DNA of 64,000 nt from Proteus penneri (GTDB lineage Bacteria > Pseudomonadota > Gammaproteobacteria > Enterobacterales > Enterobacteriaceae). This document shows positions 8,591 to 22,413 of this stretch, piece by piece. The stretch's first letter is position 1. Every line of letters starts with the position of its first letter. Made by a program: the position numbers and the translations under genes. The stretch covers positions 271,854-335,853 of the forward strand of contig NZ_PHFJ01000003.1 in assembly GCF_003144535.1 (NCBI RefSeq). Direction: 5' to 3'. The notes under the pieces were generated by a model. That model made no database searches and had not been told where the DNA came from. It saw only the letters and a program-made list of their open reading frames with translations.

Positions 8591-9032
8591 ACCTCATGTG
8601 ACTGTCGCGTGTATCGTTCATGCGCAAAATAAGTTTCTCGTTGTTGAAGAAACTGTCAATGGAAAAGCAACGTGGAATCAACCTGCAGGGCACCTTGAAG
8701 CCAATGAAACTCTTATTCAGGCTGTTCAACGTGAATTATGGGAAGAAACAGGCTTAACACTTCCCGTTCAACATTTTCTTAAGTTACATCAATGGATTGC
8801 CCCAGATAAAACGCCTTTTCTACGTTTTCTTTTTCTTATTGAAGCACAAGAACAATTTGAAACTCAGCCCCAAGATAGTGATATTGATTGTTGTCACTGG
8901 GTTAGCGCTGATGAAATTATTCATAGCCAGCAATTGCGCTCACCGTTGGTAAGAGAAAGCCTATTATGTTATCAACAAGGTGAACGCTACCCTCTTTCTA
9001 TTTTAACTAGCTTTGGTGCGCCCTTTAACTAA
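8583..9032 (+). CDS. nudJ: Nudix phosphatase NudJ
   Basis: Hydrolyses the pyrophosphate precursor of thiamine (HMP-PP) and other nucleotide phosphates. The Nudix box is complete: [20 protein letters not shown] followed by TGL. The enteric NudJ signature [10 protein letters not shown] and [11 protein letters not shown] are present. The family starts [10 protein letters not shown], so I place the start at a TTG giving (M)[13 protein letters not shown], with an AAGGAG site 7 bp upstream; an ATG seven codons earlier lies inside that site. It overlaps the end of rluE by 8 bp, which suggests translational coupling. Confidence 0.93.
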   Translation: MFKPHVTVACIVHAQNKFLVVEETVNGKATWNQPAGHLEANETLIQAVQRELWEETGLTLPVQHFLKLHQWIAPDKTPFLRFLFLIEAQEQFETQPQDSDIDCCHWVSADEIIHSQQLRSPLVRESLLCYQQGERYPLSILTSFGAPFN

Positions 9033-9132
9033 ATGGTAGAGAATAGAAAAACAAAGCATCAAAAACAGAGCAACACTTGATGCACCTGTGTCAGTGATAT
9101 GGTAAAGTATGGCGCTTATTTTTCCGCAGTGA

Positions 9133-10245
<1,113 letters not shown>

Positions 10246-10247
10246 AC

Positions 10248-12279
<2,032 letters not shown>

Positions 12280-12290
12280 TTTACCTCTCT

Positions 12291-12320
12291 AAAAAGGCAG
12301 ATAATTTCTGCCTTTTTTTA
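12291..12320 (+). terminator. Rho-independent terminator of purB
   Basis: AAAGGCAG / CTGCCTTT stem with a TATAATTT-type loop and a T7 run, 12 bp after the purB stop. Confidence 0.9.
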
Positions 12321-12492
12321 TAGCCAAAACACAAAGAAAACTATCTATAACTTAAACACTTTGCTAGATACAGTGTTTTTTAAGCGATAGATTGTCTATG
12401 ATGAGCCCATATTTTTATCTGATAGATTAACTATCATTCATATATTTATTTTATGACAGTAAATTTTTGCTGATTGTACTCAAGGTGGAATA

Positions 12493-13167
12493 ATGCGGAT
12501 CTTAATTATTGAAGATAATATCTTACTTCGCCATCACTTATCTGTGCAATTTCGTGATGCTGGCCATCAGGTTGATGCAGCTGAAGATGCCAAAGAAGCA
12601 GATAGTTTTATTGCAGAAGGTACACCTGATGTAGCTATTGTGGACTTAGGATTACCAGATGAAGATGGCATTAGCCTTATTCGTAGATGGCGAGAAAATA
12701 ATATTACTCTACCAATAATGGTCTTAACAGCACGAGAAAGTTGGCAAGAAAAAGTGTCAGCGTTAAATGCAGGCGCTGATGACTATGTGACAAAGCCCTT
12801 TCATTTTGAGGAAATTATTGCACGTATTCAGGCATTAATGCGAAGAAACATGGGAATTGCATCACAAACCCTCGCTATCGAACCTTTTGAATTGGATTTG
12901 TCACGTAAAGAGTTCATGATTTCGGGAGAACAAATTAAGTTAACTGCATTTGAATATACAATTTTAGAAACCTTGATGCGCAATCAAAACAAAGTTGTTA
13001 GCAAAGATGCATTAATGCGCCAGTTGTATCCAGATGCTGAATTAAAAGAAAGTCATACTATTGATGTACTAATGGGGCGATTACGTAAAAAAATCTTAGA
13101 AAAATATCCTGATGATGTTGTCGTGACAGTACGTGGACAAGGCTACCGTTTTGATATGAAACCCTAA
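12493..13167 (+). CDS. phoP: Response regulator PhoP
   Basis: OmpR/PhoB-type regulator of the PhoPQ system (low Mg2+, acid pH, cationic peptides). The receiver domain has the acidic pair IIEDN, phospho-acceptor Asp in [11 protein letters not shown], Thr in VLTAR and Lys in VTKPFHF. The C-terminal winged helix spans residues 125-223 ([36 protein letters not shown]). 224 residues, normal. The stop is immediately followed by the phoQ ATG. I looked for a consensus PhoP box upstream and found no good match. Confidence 0.97.
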   Translation: MRILIIEDNILLRHHLSVQFRDAGHQVDAAEDAKEADSFIAEGTPDVAIVDLGLPDEDGISLIRRWRENNITLPIMVLTARESWQEKVSALNAGADDYVTKPFHFEEIIARIQALMRRNMGIASQTLAIEPFELDLSRKEFMISGEQIKLTAFEYTILETLMRNQNKVVSKDALMRQLYPDAELKESHTIDVLMGRLRKKILEKYPDDVVVTVRGQGYRFDMKP

Positions 13168-13168
13168 T

Positions 13169-13245
13169 ATGCAAAAAAACAGCGCTCCCCACTCTCATTA
13201 CGAACTCGTTTTTTACTTGCAACTAGTGCCATAATTTTAGCTCTT
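13169..13245 (+). other. 5' end of phoQ, out of frame with the rest
   Basis: ATG 1 bp after the phoP stop, then CAAAAAAACAG. Read from this ATG, the frame hits TAA after 21 codons. Read in the frame of the rest of phoQ, it encodes the conserved PhoQ N-terminus KKQRSPLSLRTRFLLATSAI, but with no start codon and with the phoP TAA just upstream. Adding one A to the 7-A run at 13173-13179 would give MQKKQRSPLSLRTRF and restore a full-length protein. Confidence 0.8.
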
Positions 13246-14628
13246 GTGCTTTCTTATGGATTAGTTGCCATTGTCGGTTCGATTGTCAGTGTGGATAAAA
13301 CCACTTTTATGCTAATGCGTAGTCAAAGCAATCTTTACTACAGCTTAGCGCAGTGGGATAAGGGCAAGCTGAATATTGAGTTTCCTACAAGCCTTAATAA
13401 TAACACCTCTTTGGTGATCATTTTTGATGATAAAGGCAGTGTATTATGGACAACTCCCGATTTACCTAAAGCCATTCCAGATAGCATTAAGCATAAATGG
13501 CGCCATGAAGAAGGGTTATTTGAAATTTCGGTTGATGTCAAAACAACGCGTTTAATGCTACAACAGTTACCTCAATACCGTGTTTATCTCAAGCGACTCG
13601 AAGAATATTCAAGTAACGAATTTTTAACTCACTCAGTGGTAATTAATCATTATCCTGCGGCTGATAATATGCCTTATATGGCGATTGCAGTTATCGATCC
13701 TATTCCTCAGCGAATGCAAAAAGTCAGTCAGGTTTGGGACTGGTTCTTATATATCATTCTCGCTAATTTGTTCTTAGTTGTGCCTTTAATTTGGTTAGCT
13801 GCACACTGGAGTTTACGGCCTATAAAACAAGTGATAGAACAAATCAGTGCATTAGAAAAAGGGACACGCAATGATTTGGATGAAAACCCACCAACCGAGT
13901 TAAAAGGCTTAGTCCGAAACTTAAATGTATTATTGCGTAATGAACGAAACCGTTATAGTAAATATCGCACAAGCTTATCAGATCTGACTCATAGCTTAAA
14001 AACGCCACTTGCCGTATTACAATCAACATTACGCTCTTTACGATCAGGTAAGCAAATGACGATAGAGCAAGCTGAACCTATCATGCTCGATCAGATAGAA
14101 CGAATTTCACAACAAGTCGGTTATTATCTGCATCGAGCATCTATTCATGGTGATCACGATATTACCACACGAAAACTCCATTCACTGTCAGGGTTATTAG
14201 ATAATCTTTGTAGTGCATTAAGTAAAGTTTATCAGTCAAAAGGCGTTGATTTAACACTCAATATTTCACCTGAAATCATGTGGTTAGGTGAGAAAAATGA
14301 TTTTATGGAAGTGATGGGCAATATCCTGGATAACGCTTGTAAATACTGCTTAGAATTTGTTGAAATCAATGTTAGCAATAATGAAAGTAGTGTCATTATT
14401 ATTATTGATGATGACGGGCCAGGCGTCAGCCCGGAAAAAAGAGAAGCTATTTTCCAGCGAGGAACAAGAGCAGACACGCTTCGTCCAGGGCAAGGTTTAG
14501 GATTATCTATTGCAGTAGATATTATTGAACAATACAGTGGTGAAATTACTATTACCGATAGTCCTTTAGGTGGTGCTCGTATTACTGTAATCTTTGCTGA
14601 GCAGCAACTTACGGCTGAGCGTGAATAA
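13246..14628 (+). CDS. phoQ: Sensor histidine kinase PhoQ (5' frameshift)
   Basis: Membrane kinase/phosphatase for PhoP. The open frame has: the second half of TM1 (VLSYGLVAIVGSIV), the periplasmic sensor, TM2 (WFLYIILANLFLVVPLIWLA), a HAMP linker, HisKA with the phospho-His in SDLTHSLKTPLAVLQST, and an ATPase domain with N box NILDNACKYC, DDGPGVSPEKREAIF and GQGLGLSIAV. A GTG is the only in-frame start; using it removes the cytosolic tail and half of TM1. The missing part is encoded upstream but separated by a one-base deletion in an A-run (see the preceding entry). Either this is a sequencing or natural null/low-level allele, or slippage restores some product. Confidence 0.93.
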   Translation: MLSYGLVAIVGSIVSVDKTTFMLMRSQSNLYYSLAQWDKGKLNIEFPTSLNNNTSLVIIFDDKGSVLWTTPDLPKAIPDSIKHKWRHEEGLFEISVDVKTTRLMLQQLPQYRVYLKRLEEYSSNEFLTHSVVINHYPAADNMPYMAIAVIDPIPQRMQKVSQVWDWFLYIILANLFLVVPLIWLAAHWSLRPIKQVIEQISALEKGTRNDLDENPPTELKGLVRNLNVLLRNERNRYSKYRTSLSDLTHSLKTPLAVLQSTLRSLRSGKQMTIEQAEPIMLDQIERISQQVGYYLHRASIHGDHDITTRKLHSLSGLLDNLCSALSKVYQSKGVDLTLNISPEIMWLGEKNDFMEVMGNILDNACKYCLEFVEINVSNNESSVIIIIDDDGPGVSPEKREAIFQRGTRADTLRPGQGLGLSIAVDIIEQYSGEITITDSPLGGARITVIFAEQQLTAERE

Positions 14629-14794
14629 TCATTGTTGATTAAGGTACTTTTAAATTACCGTTAAGTCTACGACGTTATGTATGATATCTGTTCACTTATT
14701 ATCGTGTTACTCACATTGCTCAAAGGAATGTTTAGCAGGAAGTTAGAATTCATTATACTATGGCTCTAGGCTTCCCGAACTCAGGATATACACA

Positions 14795-15916
14795 ATGGAC
14801 TATAAACTTAATTTAGATTGGCAATCATTCCTCGAAAGCCATTGGCAAAAACGCCCTTTATTAATTAAAAACGGCTTCTCTCGTTTTGTTGATCCTTTAT
14901 CTCCTGATGAACTTGCTGGTCTTGCAATGGAAGATGAAGTAGATAGCCGTCTTGTTAGTTGTCAAGACGGACAGTGGGGAGTCAAACACGGGCCTTTTGA
15001 GCACTTTGAAGGACTTGGTGATAAAGATTGGTCTTTACTTGTACAAGCCGTCGATCACTGGCATTTTCCTAGTGCGGCATTAATGAAACCATTTCGTGTG
15101 TTACCCGATTGGCGCATTGATGATTTAATGATCTCTTATTCTGTTCCTGGGGGTGGTGTTGGCCCACATCTTGATCAATATGATGTCTTTATCATTCAGG
15201 GACAAGGCCGTCGCCGTTGGCGGGTGGGTGAAAAATTCCCAATGAAACAACATTGCCCTCACCCGGATCTACTTCAAGTAGATCCTTTTGAAGCAATTAT
15301 TGATGAAGAATTAGAGCCGGGAGATATTCTTTATATCCCACCTGGATTCCCGCATGAAGGCTATGCGATTGAAGAGTCACTAAACTACTCTGTTGGTTTC
15401 AGATCGCCTAATGCTCGTGAACTTTTCAGTGGGTTCGCTGACTATATATTAGCAAATGATTTAGGTAGCTATCGTTATAGCGATCCTGATCTAACACAGC
15501 GTGAAAACCCAGCATTAGTGCAACACCAAGAGTTAAATAAACTTCATGCCATGATGGAGGATTTACTTGCTCAACCAGAAGTATTCCGGCATTGGTTTGG
15601 TGAATTTATTTCTCAATCTCGTCATGAGCTTGATCTCGCGGTTCCAGAACCTTTATATGAAAATGCGGAAATTCATGATCTGCTGCAACAAGGCGAGCAA
15701 CTTCATCGTTTAAATGGTCTTCGTGCACTACGTGTTGGCGATAATTGTTTCGTAAATGGTGAATTGATGGATACTGATCATATAGAAGCTGTGGATGCGC
15801 TTTGCCAATATGATTATATTGATAAACAACACTTAGGTGATGCGTTAGCTGATCCGAAATTTGTGCGTTTATTAACACACTTAGTTAACCAAGGTTATTG
15901 GTATTTTGAAGATTAA
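14795..15916 (+). CDS. roxA: 50S ribosomal protein uL16 arginine hydroxylase RoxA
   Basis: JmjC-type Fe(II)/2-oxoglutarate oxygenase (YcfD) that hydroxylates an arginine of ribosomal protein L16. The metal ligands are visible as HxD in GGVGPHLDQYDVF and the distal His in PPGFPHEGYAIEE. The start MDYKLNLDWQSFLESHWQKRP fits the family, 373 residues. The C-terminal third is the dimerisation and winged-helix part. Its place behind phoPQ is the enteric order. Confidence 0.95.
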   Translation: MDYKLNLDWQSFLESHWQKRPLLIKNGFSRFVDPLSPDELAGLAMEDEVDSRLVSCQDGQWGVKHGPFEHFEGLGDKDWSLLVQAVDHWHFPSAALMKPFRVLPDWRIDDLMISYSVPGGGVGPHLDQYDVFIIQGQGRRRWRVGEKFPMKQHCPHPDLLQVDPFEAIIDEELEPGDILYIPPGFPHEGYAIEESLNYSVGFRSPNARELFSGFADYILANDLGSYRYSDPDLTQRENPALVQHQELNKLHAMMEDLLAQPEVFRHWFGEFISQSRHELDLAVPEPLYENAEIHDLLQQGEQLHRLNGLRALRVGDNCFVNGELMDTDHIEAVDALCQYDYIDKQHLGDALADPKFVRLLTHLVNQGYWYFED

Positions 15917-15944
15917 TTATCACTAATTTTCAACTATAAGTTAT

Positions 15945-15975
15945 AAAGCCCTGTCATATTATTGCAGGGCTTTTT
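15945..15975 (+). terminator. Rho-independent terminator of roxA
   Basis: AAAGCCCTG / CAGGGCTTT stem followed by TTTT, about 28 bp after the roxA stop. Confidence 0.88.
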
Positions 15976-16013
15976 ATCATTAGCTATTTAATAAATATAT
16001 TATATTTAAAAAT

Positions 16014-16292
16014 CTAACGAATTAAATAATTTATTGATTCTTTTAAAAGTACTCTCGTATTATGAAAGAAAAAAGGAATAACAACAAAAAAAGTACTTTG
16101 TAAGAAAAAAAGCAATAATGTATGTTTGCTATTTGTTGCATACAGAGAAAAGGAGATAAAATAAGTTATCAAAAAATAGCTTAAAATAATAAAAAATGAT
16201 TGCTGCTCAGATTTTTTAATTATTTTCTCTTTATGAAAGCTTAGTTGCTCTTCTATTACAGGTTTTAATGATCTTCCTGTCATGTTTTCCAT
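16014..16292 (-). CDS. Small membrane protein of unknown function
   Basis: 92 residues. A basic cytosolic-looking N-terminus (HKEKIIKKSEQ) is followed by two hydrophobic helices, FFIILSYFLITYFISFSLY and LLLFFLQSTFFVVIPFFF, then a short basic tail. The ATG has an AAGGA site at good spacing. There is no recognised family. It stands alone in an AT-rich region between roxA and pepT, where E. coli has other genes, so it may be a lineage-specific insertion. Confidence 0.55.
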   Translation of the reverse strand: MENMTGRSLKPVIEEQLSFHKEKIIKKSEQQSFFIILSYFLITYFISFSLYATNSKHTLLLFFLQSTFFVVIPFFFHNTRVLLKESINYLIR

Positions 16293-16720
16293 TCAATATC
16301 CTTATATTGCATTCAGTTTTCTGTAATTATAAGATAAATTTATTGAACCCAATTTAGCAAAGAGTGATGACTATTGTGCCTATATTAAAAGTTTAATAGT
16401 AAATAATATGTAAGCCCATTATTATAAAATTATTCTATTTTTAATTAAGTAAACATCCCTATTAATACCCTATCAATACCTTGCTGTTTCTCCTATTTTA
16501 CCTAGGAGAAAATTAGATTTTACTTCTTTTTTCAACAATAAAATCGTCTATAAAAATTTATTGTGTTAATCATTACTTTTATTTTACTGACCATGATATT
16601 TGCAGAAATAATAAAATAACAAATATGAAAACACCACCAGCACAAACAGATATCAGTTTATATTAAATAAAGCGAGAAAAAATGAAATCATTAACTACTT
16701 AGTAGAATTAAACTGGTTAA
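16293..16720. other. AT-rich gene-free region
   Basis: About 430 bp between the small membrane protein and the pepT terminator. I see only short low-complexity A/T tracts and the promoter region expected for the small membrane protein. No coding frame with a ribosome site, tRNA or clear repeat. Confidence 0.5.
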
Positions 16721-16755
16721 AAAAATAATAGCCGAAATATCGGCTATTATTTTTA
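16721..16755 (-). terminator. Terminator downstream of pepT (bidirectional shape)
   Basis: AATAATAGCCGA / TCGGCTATTATT stem with a 4-nt loop, A-run on one side and T-run on the other, 22 bp after the pepT stop. Confidence 0.88.
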
Positions 16756-16776
16756 CTTTCAAGGTTCAATTAGTGA

Positions 16777-18021
16777 TTAGCTAATCACGTTAGCTTTCTC
16801 TCTTTCAGCTGTAATTTCAGCGATACGCATAATTACACTCACCGCCGCTTCCATACCTTCTAAAGAGATAAATTCGTGCTTACCATGGAAATTATAACCA
16901 CCAGTAAAAATATTAGGGCAAGGTAATCCACGATAAGAAAGCTGAGCACCATCTGTACCACCACGAATAGGCTTGATATTAGGCTCAATATCACAATCAA
17001 TCATTGCTTGTTTTGCTATTTCAATAATGTGCGGGAATTGAACAACTTTATCATGCATATTGTAATAACTATCATCAATAGTCAGTTCAATATAACAATC
17101 TGGATGTAAGCCTTTACCTACTTTTTCTGCAATCGCAATCATATTCTGTTTGCGTTTTTCAAATAAGTTACGATTAAAATCACGGATAATATAATGCATT
17201 TCCGCCCTTTCTACCGTGCCTTTAATACTTTGCAGATGGTAGAAACCTTCATAACCATCGGTATTTTCTGGTGTTTCTTCAATAGGTAACTCTTGATGAA
17301 TGCGCGTTGCTAATCCTAATGCGTTTACCATCACCCCTTTTGCACTACCAGGGTGAACATTGTTACCAACAATTTTGATATTCACTGATGCTGCGTTGAA
17401 GTTTTCATATTCCAATTCGCCAACACCACCACCATCAACGGTATAAGCCCAACTTGCACCGAATGCATTTAAATCGACATAATGCGCACCACGACCAATT
17501 TCTTCGTCAGGTGTGAACGCAATACGAATATCACCATGAGGTCGATTGGTTTCTTTTAAACGTACCATGGCGGTAATAATTTCAGCAATGCCTGCTTTAT
17601 CATCAGCACCTAATAAGGTTTTACCGTCTGTGGTAATTAATGTTTTACCAATCATGGAGTGTAAGATTGGAAACATAACTGGTGATAACACTTCATCACC
17701 AATACCCAATGCAATATCACCGCCACGATAATCTTCAAGCACTTGTGGTTTGACATGCTTACCAGAAAAATCCGGCGCTGTATCAAGATGCGAAATAAAA
17801 CCAATCACAGGCACTGGCCAAGAGACATTGGATGGTAAACTTGCCATCACACATCCCTTGTCACTGAGCGTTACATCGGAAAAACCCAGTTTTTTTAATT
17901 CGTGAGTCAATGCCTTGGCAAGTTTTAATTGTCCATCACTGCTTGGTGACATTTTTGAAGATGGTTTTGATTGTGTATCAAAATTAATATATTCAAAAAA
18001 ACGTTCTAATAATTTATCCAT
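16777..18021 (-). CDS. pepT: Peptidase T (tripeptide aminopeptidase)
   Basis: Cytosolic dizinc M20 peptidase that removes the N-terminal residue of tripeptides. 414 residues. Metal ligands and catalytic residues are in [14 protein letters not shown] (His, Asp), [13 protein letters not shown] (bridging Asp), [14 protein letters not shown] (catalytic Glu pair), the [16 protein letters not shown] block and [12 protein letters not shown] (His). The dimerisation domain sits between. In E. coli pepT is FNR-induced; I did not find a clear FNR site before this copy, which starts 52 bp after cobB on the same strand. Confidence 0.96.
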   Translation of the reverse strand: MDKLLERFFEYINFDTQSKPSSKMSPSSDGQLKLAKALTHELKKLGFSDVTLSDKGCVMASLPSNVSWPVPVIGFISHLDTAPDFSGKHVKPQVLEDYRGGDIALGIGDEVLSPVMFPILHSMIGKTLITTDGKTLLGADDKAGIAEIITAMVRLKETNRPHGDIRIAFTPDEEIGRGAHYVDLNAFGASWAYTVDGGGVGELEYENFNAASVNIKIVGNNVHPGSAKGVMVNALGLATRIHQELPIEETPENTDGYEGFYHLQSIKGTVERAEMHYIIRDFNRNLFEKRKQNMIAIAEKVGKGLHPDCYIELTIDDSYYNMHDKVVQFPHIIEIAKQAMIDCDIEPNIKPIRGGTDGAQLSYRGLPCPNIFTGGYNFHGKHEFISLEGMEAAVSVIMRIAEITAEREKANVIS

Positions 18022-18073
18022 TTTGCCCCCTAAGATCTCTCTAAGAACAATAATAGGGAACTCTATAAAATAA

Positions 18074-18931
18074 TTATTGCGTCAAATCAGCTTTAGGATC
18101 ATTAATTAATTCAAACAATTTATGAACATATTCATCAACTATCTGACTTGCTTGACCATAATGTTTCTCTTCAAACTGGCTTTCAACCAAACTGGGTTCA
18201 AGATTTAACTCAACGGTATGAGCACCTGTTAATCGAGCTTCATGGACAAAACCCGCAGCAGGGTAGACATTTCCAGATGTACCGATAGAGATAAAAATAT
18301 CAGCCTCAGCCAAGGCGCGATAAATCTCTTCCATACCAATGGGCATTTCACCAAACCAGACAATATGTGGTCGTAGTGGCGATGGGAATTGGCAACAATG
18401 ACAGCGATCGGTTGTTTCTAAGTCCCCTTTCCATTCAAAAACTTGGCGAGATTGTGGGCAACGTACTTTTAGCAATTCACCATGCATATGCAAAATATGT
18501 TTACTACCTGCTTTTTCATGTAAATTATCAATATTTTGCGTTACAAGAAGGAAGTTATCTTTACCTAAGCGCTGCTCAAGTTTCGCTAATGCATAATGCG
18601 CTTCATTCGGTTGAATAGAGGGATGTTGCAATTGACGACGGCGTTCATTATAAAACTGCTGAACCAATTGTGGGTTGCGTTGATAACCTTCAGGTGTAGC
18701 AACATCTTCAACACGATGTTCTTCCCACAATCCATCTTCTGATCGGAATGTTTTAATTCCTGATTCAGCCGAAATGCCAGCCCCTGTTAATACGACAACT
18801 TTGGGTAAATTCATTTCATGTTCCGTTTTATGGGTTAGATGAAAATAACGACAACGTGAATGTTGTCTGCGTAAACTTTTGATCTTACGAAACTTCCTAA
18901 GCCGACGATGACGAAGTTTAAGTTTCATCAT
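18074..18931 (-). CDS. cobB: NAD-dependent protein deacylase CobB (sirtuin)
   Basis: Removes acetyl and succinyl groups from protein lysines using [17 protein letters not shown] and TQNIDNLHE form the NAD site, [12 protein letters not shown] has the catalytic His, [10 protein letters not shown] has the Tyr/Arg pair that gives desuccinylase activity, and the zinc Cys are in VRCPQSRQ and RCHCCQFP. An Arg-rich N-terminal extension (residues 1-40) is present, as in the long form of enteric CobB; a shorter form could start at [11 protein letters not shown] (Met40). No nagK lies between it and lolE, unlike in E. coli. Confidence 0.95.
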   Translation of the reverse strand: MMKLKLRHRRLRKFRKIKSLRRQHSRCRYFHLTHKTEHEMNLPKVVVLTGAGISAESGIKTFRSEDGLWEEHRVEDVATPEGYQRNPQLVQQFYNERRRQLQHPSIQPNEAHYALAKLEQRLGKDNFLLVTQNIDNLHEKAGSKHILHMHGELLKVRCPQSRQVFEWKGDLETTDRCHCCQFPSPLRPHIVWFGEMPIGMEEIYRALAEADIFISIGTSGNVYPAAGFVHEARLTGAHTVELNLEPSLVESQFEEKHYGQASQIVDEYVHKLFELINDPKADLTQ

Positions 18932-19019
18932 GACAATCCTTGGTTTTCAAATTTAAATAGCGCGTTTCTTATCTTTACTAGTTTAAGCGTTTTTTCTTCT
19001 TTGTCTGTCAATAATAACC

Positions 19020-20267
19020 TTATTGTCCACTTAAAATTCTAGCAGGATCTAGTTTAGTCGCTCGACGTGCAGGATACCAACTTGCAACTAGGCTTAAAAT
19101 TACAGTGGTAATAAATACAGAGAAAACGTCAATTAAATGAACTTCTGAAGGTAAAAAATCGACGAAATAAACATCACCAGACAACACACTATGTCCCGTT
19201 AATGATTCAATAACAGACACTAATGGTGTTAAATTATAAGCAATCAATACACCCAATATCACACCAGCAACACAGCCAATCATGCCTGATAATAAGCCGT
19301 ACCATAAAAAGATATTACGAATATGACTATCTCGTGCGCCTAATGTTCGTAAGATAGCAATATCACTACTTTTATCTCTTACTGCCATAATCAGCGTTGA
19401 GACAATATTAAAACAAGCGACACCAATCACTAGGATCATCGATAAATACATAATGCTACGGATCATTTGAATATCACTATACATATAGCCATAATCGCTT
19501 ATCCAACTTTTGGCATAAACATATTCTTTGCTGTTTAAACCGGCATCATGAATAATTTCATTCGCGAAAAAAGGATCTACCGTTTTCACTTCAATCCCAG
19601 TTATTCCTTGTCCATAATCCATATATTGTTGAGCATCGGCTAAAGGAATTAACGCTAATTGATGATCAAGCATACCACTAAGTTTAAAAATACCACTTAC
19701 TTGTAAGCGAATACGCTTAGGCTGTAAAAGCTTAGTTGGATCATCATTATTAGGAATTAATACGGTGAGCCAATCACCTTGTTTAATTTTCAATGCGTCT
19801 GCAACACCTTGCCCAATAATAATTTGTTGCTTACCCGCCCGAAAATCTTGCCATGCATTATTTTGTACATAGCGAGGTAATAAGCTGATATCACTCTGTT
19901 TTTCAGGTGATACACCCATAACTTGCACTGCTTTTAGTTCAGTTCCTTTCTCTAACAATCCTGTTAATAAGATATATGGCGCAGCAGCGACAACACCTTG
20001 GGTATTTTCAATACGAGGTAATGCTGATTGCCATTGTACAAATGGCTGTTCTACTGAATAAATTTGTCCGTGAGGCACCACTGATAAAATGCGATTTTTT
20101 AATTCACGTTCAAACCCATTCATGGCACTTAGACCAATAATCAAGACAGCAACACCAAGCATAATGCCCAGTGTTGAAATAACTGAAATTAAAGAAACCA
20201 TTCCCGCACGTTTTCGCCCTCTTGAAAAACGTAAAGCGGTCACTAATGCAAGTGGCAATTGTGCCAT
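19020..20267 (-). CDS. lolE: Lipoprotein-releasing ABC transporter permease LolE
   Basis: Inner-membrane subunit of LolCDE, which extracts mature lipoproteins and hands them to LolA. Four membrane segments: [20 protein letters not shown] near the N-terminus, then [38 protein letters not shown] and [16 protein letters not shown]. The large periplasmic domain lies between the first two. The ATG shares bases with the lolD stop (TAATG), so translation is coupled. 415 residues; ends with the typical PARILSGQ. Confidence 0.95.
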   Translation of the reverse strand: MAQLPLALVTALRFSRGRKRAGMVSLISVISTLGIMLGVAVLIIGLSAMNGFERELKNRILSVVPHGQIYSVEQPFVQWQSALPRIENTQGVVAAAPYILLTGLLEKGTELKAVQVMGVSPEKQSDISLLPRYVQNNAWQDFRAGKQQIIIGQGVADALKIKQGDWLTVLIPNNDDPTKLLQPKRIRLQVSGIFKLSGMLDHQLALIPLADAQQYMDYGQGITGIEVKTVDPFFANEIIHDAGLNSKEYVYAKSWISDYGYMYSDIQMIRSIMYLSMILVIGVACFNIVSTLIMAVRDKSSDIAILRTLGARDSHIRNIFLWYGLLSGMIGCVAGVILGVLIAYNLTPLVSVIESLTGHSVLSGDVYFVDFLPSEVHLIDVFSVFITTVILSLVASWYPARRATKLDPARILSGQ

Positions 20268-21025
20268 TATTTCACTCCTGAAATTGCGTTTTGTGACTGT
20301 AGTTGACCATCTTTCATTTCAAGTTGGCGCTGAAAACGAGCAGCCAATGACAAATCATGCGTCACCACTAGAAAAGCAGTTTGTTTTTCTTTGTTTAACT
20401 TAATCAACAATTCGAAAATCCCTTCAGCATTTTTCTGATCAAGATTACCTGTTGGCTCATCAGCAAGGACTAATGAAGGATCGTTCACTAATGCTCTCGC
20501 AATCGCAACACGTTGTCTCTCACCACCAGAAAGCTCTGAAGGACGATGATGAGCGCGATCTTTTAACCCCACCGCTTCAAGTAAAGACATCGCTTTTTCT
20601 TTCGCCTTTACAACACTAGCCCCACCAATCATCAGCGGCATAGCCACATTTTCAAGTGCTGTAAAATCAGGTAATAGATGGTGAAATTGATAGATAAATC
20701 CCAATTGGCTATTACGTAAATCAGCCTTTTCAGACGAAGATAACTTATTAAGTGATTGCCCTTTAAAAAAGACTTCGCCTGATGTTGGAGAATCCAATCC
20801 CCCCAGTAAATGTAATAAAGTACTTTTTCCTGAGCCGGAACTGCCTACTATGGCAAGAAAATCCCCCTTATCCATTTTAAAAGAGACGGATTTCAGCACT
20901 TGAGTAGAAATCGAACCATCTTGGTATTGTTTACATAGGGCGTGGCAATCCAATAAACCCTCTTTGTTAATTTGCATTTGTTTTTCTGATGCCATTGATT
21001 GTTTATTCAAAGAAGAATTACTCAT
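20267..21025 (-). CDS. lolD: Lipoprotein-releasing ABC transporter ATP-binding protein LolD
   Basis: ATPase of LolCDE. Walker [18 protein letters not shown] loop [16 protein letters not shown] (the LolD motif), signature [15 protein letters not shown], Walker [13 protein letters not shown] and switch His VTHDL. The frame is open further upstream, but the start MSNSSLNKQ, overlapping the lolC stop by 8 bp (TATGAGTAA), is the natural one and gives 252 residues with a slightly longer N-terminus than E. coli. Middle gene of a coupled lolC-lolD-lolE unit. Confidence 0.95.
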   Translation of the reverse strand: MSNSSLNKQSMASEKQMQINKEGLLDCHALCKQYQDGSISTQVLKSVSFKMDKGDFLAIVGSSGSGKSTLLHLLGGLDSPTSGEVFFKGQSLNKLSSSEKADLRNSQLGFIYQFHHLLPDFTALENVAMPLMIGGASVVKAKEKAMSLLEAVGLKDRAHHRPSELSGGERQRVAIARALVNDPSLVLADEPTGNLDQKNAEGIFELLIKLNKEKQTAFLVVTHDLSLAARFQRQLEMKDGQLQSQNAISGVK

Positions 21026-22220
21026 AACGTAGCGCCTCTGCTGGCTGAATAGCCGCGGCCCGCCAAGACGGGTATAAAGTGGATAAAAGTGAAATGACAA
21101 TAGCGGAGAAACCGATCATAAAGACGCGTCCCCAATCAAGTGTTGCAGGCAATTCCACACCTTGAGGAATAAGTCCTACCGCTGGCATGATGACGTTTAA
21201 TTGACTTGAGAGTAATGCCCCCAACAGACCACCAGCAACAGCACCTAAAATACCTGCACCAGCACCTTGTAGCATAAAGATGGACATAATCTGAGAGCGT
21301 TTTAAACCCATAGTTTGCAAAATAGCAACTTCACCTTGTTTTTCCATCACCAACAAAGAAAGTGAGGTAATGATATTAAAAGCCGCCACAGCTATAATTA
21401 AGCTTAATAATAATCCCATCATATTTTTTTCCATTTTAACAGCCTGGAAAAATTCACCTTTACGTTCGCGCCAATCTCTCCAACTAAGATTTTTATCTAA
21501 AGATTGTGCACTGTATTTTTCAATATTGAGAGGATCAGTAAAGAAAAGACGCCATCCTGTAATATTACCCGGCTGATAACGCATTAAACGTGCTGCATCT
21601 TGCTGATTAACTAAAATTTGTGAGGCATCTGCATCGCCACCACTTTGGAAAATACCTTTAACGGTAAATAAGCGTTGGCTAGGTAATCTTCCCATTGGTG
21701 TTAATTGGCTTACACTTGGCACAATAAGGCGAATGTTATCCCCCTCTTTTACTTTTAACTGTTTAGCAAGGCCACTTCCTAAGATCACGCCATAGTCACC
21801 TGCTTTCAGCATAGAAAAATCGCCATAACGAATATATTTCGTTAAAGGCTCATCTTGCTCTTTTTCTATACCTAGCATGACACCAACGCTGATATTGTCT
21901 TTACTCTGTAAAACAACATCGCCTTCTACTAAAGGGGTAACGTTTATGATACCTTCACGCGTCAGTAATCTTTCAGCTATATTTGAATCTCGGGGTAATT
22001 GTCCGTTAGGTGATGTCACGATTGCTTGTGGAATATAAGCAAGAATGCTTTCTTGCAATGAACGTTCGAAACCATTCATGACAGAAGTTACTGTGATCAG
22101 TGCAGCTACACCTAACATAATCCCTAAAGCGGATAGCCATGAGACGAAGCGACCGAATTTATCGACCGCACGACCCCGCATATAACGGAGCCCTATATAA
22201 AATGAGACAGAATTGTACAT
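21018..22220 (-). CDS. lolC: Lipoprotein-releasing ABC transporter permease LolC
   Basis: Second permease of LolCDE, 400 residues, homologous to Lol[21 protein letters not shown] is TM1; the periplasmic domain holds the Hook/Pad region that recruits LolA; TM2-TM4 are at about 270-290, 315-340 and 365-385. It ends [18 protein letters not shown] as in enterics. First gene of the operon, reading away from mfd, so the 193 bp up to the mfd ATG carry divergent promoters. Confidence 0.95.
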   Translation of the reverse strand: MYNSVSFYIGLRYMRGRAVDKFGRFVSWLSALGIMLGVAALITVTSVMNGFERSLQESILAYIPQAIVTSPNGQLPRDSNIAERLLTREGIINVTPLVEGDVVLQSKDNISVGVMLGIEKEQDEPLTKYIRYGDFSMLKAGDYGVILGSGLAKQLKVKEGDNIRLIVPSVSQLTPMGRLPSQRLFTVKGIFQSGGDADASQILVNQQDAARLMRYQPGNITGWRLFFTDPLNIEKYSAQSLDKNLSWRDWRERKGEFFQAVKMEKNMMGLLLSLIIAVAAFNIITSLSLLVMEKQGEVAILQTMGLKRSQIMSIFMLQGAGAGILGAVAGGLLGALLSSQLNVIMPAVGLIPQGVELPATLDWGRVFMIGFSAIVISLLSTLYPSWRAAAIQPAEALRYE

Positions 22221-22413
22221 GAAATCTGTGCTGTTCCTGTTGCTAATGCGAAGTGTTCAGGGATAATAAAGGGTAGTCTTACTGAATGGAACCACTCTAT
22301 TCCCAAACTGTGGTTTTTCTTTTATCTTAACCTGCCCGCCAGTTTAAGCTTTAGCCATTAAGCTAAAGATGTGTTGGGAGTTAACTACAACAAAGAGTTC
22401 ACATTACACGCTT

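Noticed and set aside
12415..12445. TGATAG-N5-CTATCA palindrome upstream of phoP as PhoP box
   Set aside because: It does not fit the direct repeat (T/G)GTTTA-N5-(T/G)GTTTA; no basis for a named regulator.
15606..15878. Minus-strand frame inside roxA (90 codons)
   Set aside because: Shadow frame; roxA is clearly the coding strand.
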